DNA of 64,000 bases from Sternotherus odoratus (taxonomy: Eukaryota > Chordata > Testudines > Kinosternidae): assembly GCA_032164245.1 (NCBI GenBank), contig JAVMKO010000002.1, positions 93,943,340-94,007,339 on the forward strand, read 5' to 3'. The notes below the pieces were generated by a model, which saw only the letters and a list, made by a program, of their open reading frames with translations, ran no database searches and was not told where the DNA came from. Shown here piece after piece: positions 59,598 to 64,000 of this stretch (position 1 is its first letter; every line of letters begins with the position of its first letter). The translations under genes and the position numbers were made by a program.

Positions 59598-60039
59598 GCA
59601 TGTGTGCAAGTACTCCAGTCTTCTTAGCCCCAGAGACTAAAGGAACACCATATGGGAGGACTTATTGCAGGAAATTATCCACATACACAAAACAGTCTGA
59701 ACCTTTGCATATCCTTTGAATATAAAGAATCCTTTGCATGATGGCTATTTCCGATTGGTTTGTAAACCAGAAGTGTGAACCCAAGGAGGTTGATGAAAGG
59801 GATAACACCAGCAAATCTCCCTCTAGCTTTTGCACCTTTTTAATTAATTATTCGTTTTCTATAGTCATTGCACAGCAACACCACCACAAAAGGCACCATC
59901 AAAAGTACCACAGAATTAAAAACAAATTATTATGCCAAAACAGTCCAAGGAAACGCTTTCACTTTCTGAATTGTTGTTATGTTTTAATTCAACACTGACC
60001 AATCCCTCATGCGGGGAAAGATTTTTAAAATAATTATTT
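57848..60039. other. Unassigned; (GT)n at 59565
   Basis: No gene or element ends are recognised between the solo LTR and the LTR-like unit at 60040. The minus frame at 58639-58923 has no signature. Confidence 0.5.
59565..59606. repeat. (GT)n microsatellite
   Basis: A long GT tract with gc and gca interruptions near its right end, read directly. Confidence 0.9.
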
Positions 60040-60601
60040 AAGGGCAATTCACCCCATACACCTGCTGTAGGAGGGCATGGCTCTACCATAGTGCTCCCTG
60101 TTCACCAAACATGGCACTAACCAGTGCTCCCTGCCTCAATTTCCTCCCTCAAGGTGGGTCTTCCTGGTTCTCCATGCATCGTGGCCTATGCTGGAGATGT
60201 GGCTTAGCCCTCCAATGCAGCCACAACAAACCTAACTCCTTCCACGATAGCAAGAATCCAAGCTATAAAATCCAACAACCAAAAGATTCTTGTGCTCCTC
60301 AGCCAACCTTCTGGGGCCTGTTCCTAGCACCTGGTTCACAACCTTCTACAGGAGCCTGCCCATGCTCTGTGGTTCCGCTCCACTCTGGTATAGAGCACTA
60401 GGTCCCCAAGCTGGATTCCCCTAGAGTACCTGGTCTCCTCAGATGCTAGCTCAAAACCTTCCAAAGGAACCTCCCAGATCCCTGATGTCTCAACGCCACA
60501 CTGATCTTGCTCACTCATCCCCTTTATAAGGCCCAGCTGTCTTCTAATCTATCACCTGATTCTCCCCTTAAAGAGGCCAGTCATCCTGTGATACCTGTGC
60601 A
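60040..60601 (-). mobile_element. Antisense LTR-like unit
   Basis: Read on the minus strand from about 60601 ('tgcacaggtatcacagga') the unit has a TATA-like 'gggccttataaaggggatg' near 60525 and a long non-coding body down to 'ctcctacagcaggtgtatgg' near 60060. The layout resembles the unit at 11345-12058. I found no clean duplication and cannot name the superfamily. Frames at 60111-60518 are chance frames. Confidence 0.45.
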
Positions 60602-60755
60602 CAGGGCTTAAATGCAGTCACAGCTGTCCGGAGCGGAACTCCTGTAAATATTTTCAAACCCAAGGAACAGAAGCCCAGAGCTTCAGCGCCCCCCACGGAT
60701 CAAAAGCCCTAAACCCTGGGGCTCTGGGAAATACTCTGTGAGAATTTAAGCCATG
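60602..60755. mobile_element. Short non-autonomous DNA transposon, hAT-like
   Basis: The left end cagggcttaaatgcagtca is mirrored by the right end gagaatttaagccatg. The interior contains 'gtccggagcggaactcctgt', 'cccagagcttcagcgccc' and 'cctggggctctgggaaatac'. The flanks cctgtgca and catgggag match at only half of their positions, so the insertion is old or the boundary is off by a few bases. Confidence 0.6.
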
Positions 60756-61464
60756 CATGGGAGTATAGAGTGAAAGATGCCCCACCCCTACTCTGGTGTG
60801 CTGACCTGGTTAGTTGTACTGCAGATAGCAGCATGAGGACAACAGTCTCTGAAGGGTTGTTACTAACCCTTCTTACACAAGTGGGTTGGAAATAGTGGGC
60901 AAATTGAGGAACCCAATAGGACCAGATTGTGACTCAGGCGTCTGCTCCTGAGGTAGTGCAGCTGCTCGCTGCTCCTTAACTGGGGCTTGTAGCACAGCTA
61001 CAGTTGAGCCTTAAATCATTAAATACAATTATTTATCTGCTTTTGAATAGTAACACTTAAATTCCAGTGCCAGTCCTGGAAGTCAATGGGAGGTTGTCCA
61101 CTGGCATTCAATGAAAGAACAAGTCTATAATTACCAGATTTTATTTTTTATATTATGCTGTAAATTTATTAGAAACGAGCAAAATCCCGAATCTTTAATT
61201 TGAACTTCACACACTGATTGAACTTTGTGAATTCTGATCAAATGGAAAAAATAAATAGATCAATGAGACTTGACCTAAACAAACCTAAGCCCCTTAGCTC
61301 AACTCTAATATTTATTGCAGGTCCTAATCCTGCAAACAGAGGAACTTGTGCAGGCCCTTACCAACTTTGTGTAGGCATCAAGGACCACACAAGCGCATCT
61401 GTTTGCAGTACCAGAGGCAGAGAAAATGAGAATGTGCTAAAATCTTTTCTGCTATTTCTCTGAC
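60756..61464. other. Unassigned sequence
   Basis: Nothing is recognised apart from a weak old-repeat phrase near 61320 ('cctaatcctgcaaacagagg'). Confidence 0.5.
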
Positions 61465-61477
61465 TAAACAAATAGTG

Positions 61478-61691
61478 AGAGGCTAGGTGGGTGAGGTAGT
61501 ATCTTTTATTGGACCAACTTCTGTTGGTACAGAGACAAGCTTTAGCGTGTACACAGAGCTCTGAGGAAAAGCTTCGTATAAGCTCAAAAGCCTGTCTCTC
61601 TCACCAACAGATATTGGTTCAGTAAAAGAGATTGCCTCACCCATCTTGTCTCTCTAATACCTGGGACCAACCTGGCTACAACAATTCTGCA
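61478..61691. mobile_element. Penelope-like element tail, second subfamily, inverted pair
   Basis: The left arm 'aggtgggtgaggtagtatct', 'attggaccaacttctgttgg' is repeated inverted as 'caccaacagatattggttca', 'gattgcctcacccatcttgt'. The arms turn near 61561, and the right side ends with the tail 'ctgggaccaacctggctaca'. The flank taaacaaatagtg is a perfect 13-bp duplication (61465-61477 and 61692-61704). The sequence differs from the other PLE tails but has the same plan: conserved tail, inverted partial arm, hammerhead-like turn. Confidence 0.85.
61561..61595 (+). ncRNA. Degenerate hammerhead-like motif, second PLE subfamily
   Basis: It reads CUGAGGA followed by AAAGCUU-loop-AAGCUC, then AAAA, then GCCUGU. 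CUGANGA is intact, stem II keeps AGCU/AGCU pairing, but the GAAA box reads AAAA, so activity is not expected. The opposite arm lacks the CUGANGA half. Confidence 0.45.
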
Positions 61692-61890
61692 TAAACAAAT
61701 AGTGGTCATTAATGTTTAATAGCGGCTATGAAATCAAATATATAGTCAAGCCAACAGGACTAAAGCTGATAACATTTATTTTAGCATTGCTTTCATGCTA
61801 ATTTCATGTTAACATGATGGATGAAATCCTCTCTGCCTTCAAGTAGTAGGCACTTGCCACTGACCTTAGGGGACGAGGATTTCACCCTAT

Positions 61891-62185
61891 GGGCTGGTCT
61901 TCACTACCCGCTGGATCAACGGGTAGCGATCCATCCGTTAGCAATCGATTTCTCACGTCTGATGAAGACGCAAGAAATCAATCGCCCGCAGCGCCCCCGT
62001 CGACTCCGGAACGCCAGCTTGCTGGGAGGCGCAAGCTGGAGTCGACGGGGGAGCGCTCCGCTGCCTGCCTCTGCCGTGAGGACGGCAGACAAGTCGGCTG
62101 CAGATACGCAAACTTCAGCTACGTGATTCACGTAGCTGAAGTTGTGTATCTGCAGTTGATCCCCCCCCTTAGTGAAGACCAGCCC
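61891..62185. mobile_element. Harbinger-like MITE with two internal hairpins, 295 bp
   Basis: The 14-bp ends gggctggtcttcac and gtgaagaccagccc are perfect inverted repeats. The 3-bp flank tat is at 61888-61890 and 62186-62188, one base away from the usual TWA. Two strong foldbacks lie inside: 61994-62051 (cccccgtcgactcc pairing with ggagtcgacggggg) and about 62098-62152 (16-bp perfect arms aacttcagctacgtga, one-base turn, with further pairing outward). There is no coding capacity. Confidence 0.85.
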
Positions 62186-62188
62186 TAT

Positions 62189-62619
62189 GATTCATAGCAG
62201 ATATCTATAGCAACTCATTACCCATATGTAAATCTATTTTAAAATTGGATAAATAACCATCAAAATAGAAAAACCACAAAAACTGAATTGAAAAAAACAT
62301 AAATTTGTATTAGATATATGATGCCTAAAAATGTATTATTCTAAGCAAATTTAAAATTTTGCAGGAGACTTAGAAAGGGCTTGGAATGCTATGGGGGTTT
62401 TCAAAAATTTATAAATACAGGCCCAAATCACATGCAGTTGAGTGGCTCCTATAAACTTGAATGGCATGACTTACTTGACTAAGTCAAGCTGGATTTGGTC
62501 CACAGTACATGAAAAATGCCTTTATTTGGGTACAAATACTGGAATATTTCACATCCCTAACATTCATCTAAGGTTCCTCTGTTGGGCTGTAGGTAGCATC
62601 TGAGCAACATAGAATTTAC
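62189..62619. other. Unassigned AT-rich sequence
   Basis: No element or gene is recognised between the MITE and the antisense SINE. Confidence 0.5.
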
Positions 62620-62790
62620 ACAGAGCTTTATATGTTCAAAATGCATTACAAACATTATCGGATTCATCCTTGCACCACCTCTGAAGTAGAGAAGTATCAT
62701 CCCCATATTTACAGCACAGGAAACTGAAACAGAGTGATTGTTTCCCAAGGCCACAGAAGGAGCCAGAGCTGAGATTAGAACTCAGGAGTT
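62620..62790 (-). repeat. MIR-type SINE, antisense
   Basis: 'aatgcattacaaacattatc', 'gtatcatccccatatttaca', 'cacaggaaactgaaacagag' and 'ccacagaaggagccagagct' follow the antisense MIR order. The tRNA-like head appears cut off by the Harbinger MITE that starts at 62794. Confidence 0.75.
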
Positions 62791-62793
62791 ATA

Positions 62794-63033
62794 GGTTTGG
62801 TCTACACTACCAATTTGTATCAGTATAATTACGTTGTTCGGAATCCACACAGCGCTATGTCAACAGGCAGGCTTCTCCCATAGACATAGCTACCGCCTCT
62901 TAGGGAGATGGAATATCTATGCTGACTGGAGTAGCTCTCCCATCAGCGTAGGTAGCATCTTCACTAAGTGCTATAGCAGTGCGGCTGAACTGGTGCAGCT
63001 GCCCCGCTGCAGTGCTGTAAGTGCAGACGAGCC
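62794..63033. mobile_element. Harbinger-type MITE, 240 bp
   Basis: The left end ggtttggtctacactacc and the right end gctgtaagtgcagacgagcc are imperfectly inverted. Internal foldbacks ('caggcttctcccatagacat', 'ctctcccatcagcgtagg') match a Harbinger MITE family I recognise from turtles. The flanks ata and tca fit a decayed TWA duplication. It appears to have inserted into the SINE at 62620-62790. Confidence 0.75.
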
Positions 63034-63331
63034 TCATGCTTTGCAGAAGTTTATGGGCAGCTCTTCCTATGCATGAGGGGGCAGCATGGGAGACAGCACG
63101 ACAGTGCGTGTTTTAACATTAAAAAAGAGGTGATGAAGGCCGGCATCATAAGCAGAGCTGGATACTCTGAGACTGCAATGGGAAAAGGAGGGTAAGTAAA
63201 GGGGAAATGGCGTGTATACGGCGAGTAGCCGTCACGAGACTGTGGAGAAGTATGAGTGGGGCAACATCCTGTACTGTCTAGGCAGGGATGGTGATAGAGA
63301 GGGACAGAATGGCAGCTCCCCAGACCCAGAT

Positions 63332-64000
63332 GACTCATAAACTAAAGGTCAGAAGGGACCATCGTGATCAGCTAATCAGACCTGCACATTACAGGCCACA
63401 GAACCTCACCCACCCACTCCTGTAATAGATCCCTAACCTCTGGCTGAGTTACTAAAATCCTCAAATCATGGTTTAAAGACTTCAAGTTACAGAGACTTCA
63501 CCATTTACACTAATTTAAATCTGTAAGTGGCCTGTTCCCCATGCTGCAGAGGAAAGCAAAAAAACCCCAAGGTCTCCGCCAATCTGACCCCGGAGAAAAA
63601 TCATTCCTGACCCCAAATATGGTGATCAGTTAGACCCTAAAGGCAAGACCGTCCAGCCAGACACCTGGGAAAATATTATCTGAAGTAACTCAGAGCCCTC
63701 CCTATCTAGTGTCCCAGGTCCAGTCATTGGAGATGTTTTCTGCTATGTCATGCTATCAGTCGCAGAATCAGCTACATGCAGTATACATCCCCTCCATAAA
63801 TGTATCAAGCTCAGTTTTGAAGCCAGTTAGGTTTTTTTGGCCTCACTGCTCCCCTTGGAAAGCTGTACTGATCACTTTTCTGATGGTTAGAAATCTTCTT
63901 TTAATTTGGAGCCTAAACTAGTTGATGGCCAGTTTATAGCCATTTGCTCTTGTGTCAACATTGGTGCTTAATTTAAATAACTCCTCTCCCTCACTAGTAT
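63332..64000 (-). mobile_element. CR1 LINE, antisense, runs off the window
   Basis: The 3' end is at the left ('aaaggtcagaagggaccatc'), followed by 'cctcacccacccactcctgt', 'aagacttcaagttacagaga', 'agccagacacctgggaaaat', 'aactcagagccctccctatc', 'agcctaaactagttgatggc' and 'aataactcctctccctcac' at the edge. This is the best preserved CR1 in the window, at least 669 bp, and its 5' continuation lies beyond 64000. Confidence 0.9.

Noticed and set aside
1..64000. Search by eye for tRNA genes, rRNA, CRISPR arrays or bacterial-type operons
   Set aside because: None is present. The tRNA-like segments belong to MIR SINEs, and the repeat content is that of a vertebrate genome.

Overview
The window looks like non-coding DNA from a turtle, most likely a cryptodire. 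I base this on the set of interspersed repeats: CR1 LINEs, PIF/Harbinger elements and their TTA/TAA-flanked miniature relatives, several non-autonomous hAT families, MIR-type SINEs, LTRs, and Penelope-like element (PLE) tails of a kind I associate with turtle and other sauropsid genomes. I ran no searches, so the species and the exact family names stay unconfirmed. I found no convincing intact host protein-coding gene, and no rRNA, tRNA gene or CRISPR array. Almost all open frames are chance frames in repeats or GC-rich tracts.

Layout. 1-11 kb: mostly unassigned DNA with a hAT MITE nested in a larger MITE (3.0-3.4 kb), MIR SINEs (4.3, 5.1, 10.6 kb), a minus-strand LINE C-terminus (6.3-6.6 kb) and a short hAT with target duplication (7.1 kb). 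11-14.5 kb: a hAT end, an antisense LTR-like unit, a GC-rich element, and a minus-strand frame of unknown identity (13.9-14.3 kb). 14.5-19.9 kb: nothing recognised. 19.9-24 kb: a repeat stack. A CR1 is split by a two-gene Harbinger transposon, which is itself interrupted by a PLE tail and an 820-bp hAT. 24-36 kb: scattered MITEs, a GC-rich block, an inverted PLE tail with an intact-looking hammerhead core (30.3 kb), and a hAT inside a hAT (34.2-34.75 kb). 36-38.3 kb: a hairpin PLE tail, a CR1 reverse-transcriptase fragment, a GC-rich block, and the 3' end of an autonomous hAT. 38-50 kb: sparse (small hAT and Harbinger MITEs, simple repeats). 50-52.4 kb: a second stack, in which a Harbinger MITE carries three separate insertions, followed by a 252-bp inverted PLE tail. 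56.65-57.85 kb: a solo LTR. 60-64 kb: an LTR-like unit, a second PLE subfamily in the same inverted form, two Harbinger MITEs (one hairpin-rich), and an antisense CR1 running off the window end.

What ties the window together is transposition history. Target-site duplications (8 bp for hAT, 3 bp for Harbinger, 13-15 bp for the PLE tails, about 5 bp for the LTR) can be read directly and order the insertions in time. The most distinctive signal is the PLE tails. Five insertions have 13-15 bp duplications, four are built as inverted repeats, and three of those retain hammerhead-ribozyme-like sequence at the turn.
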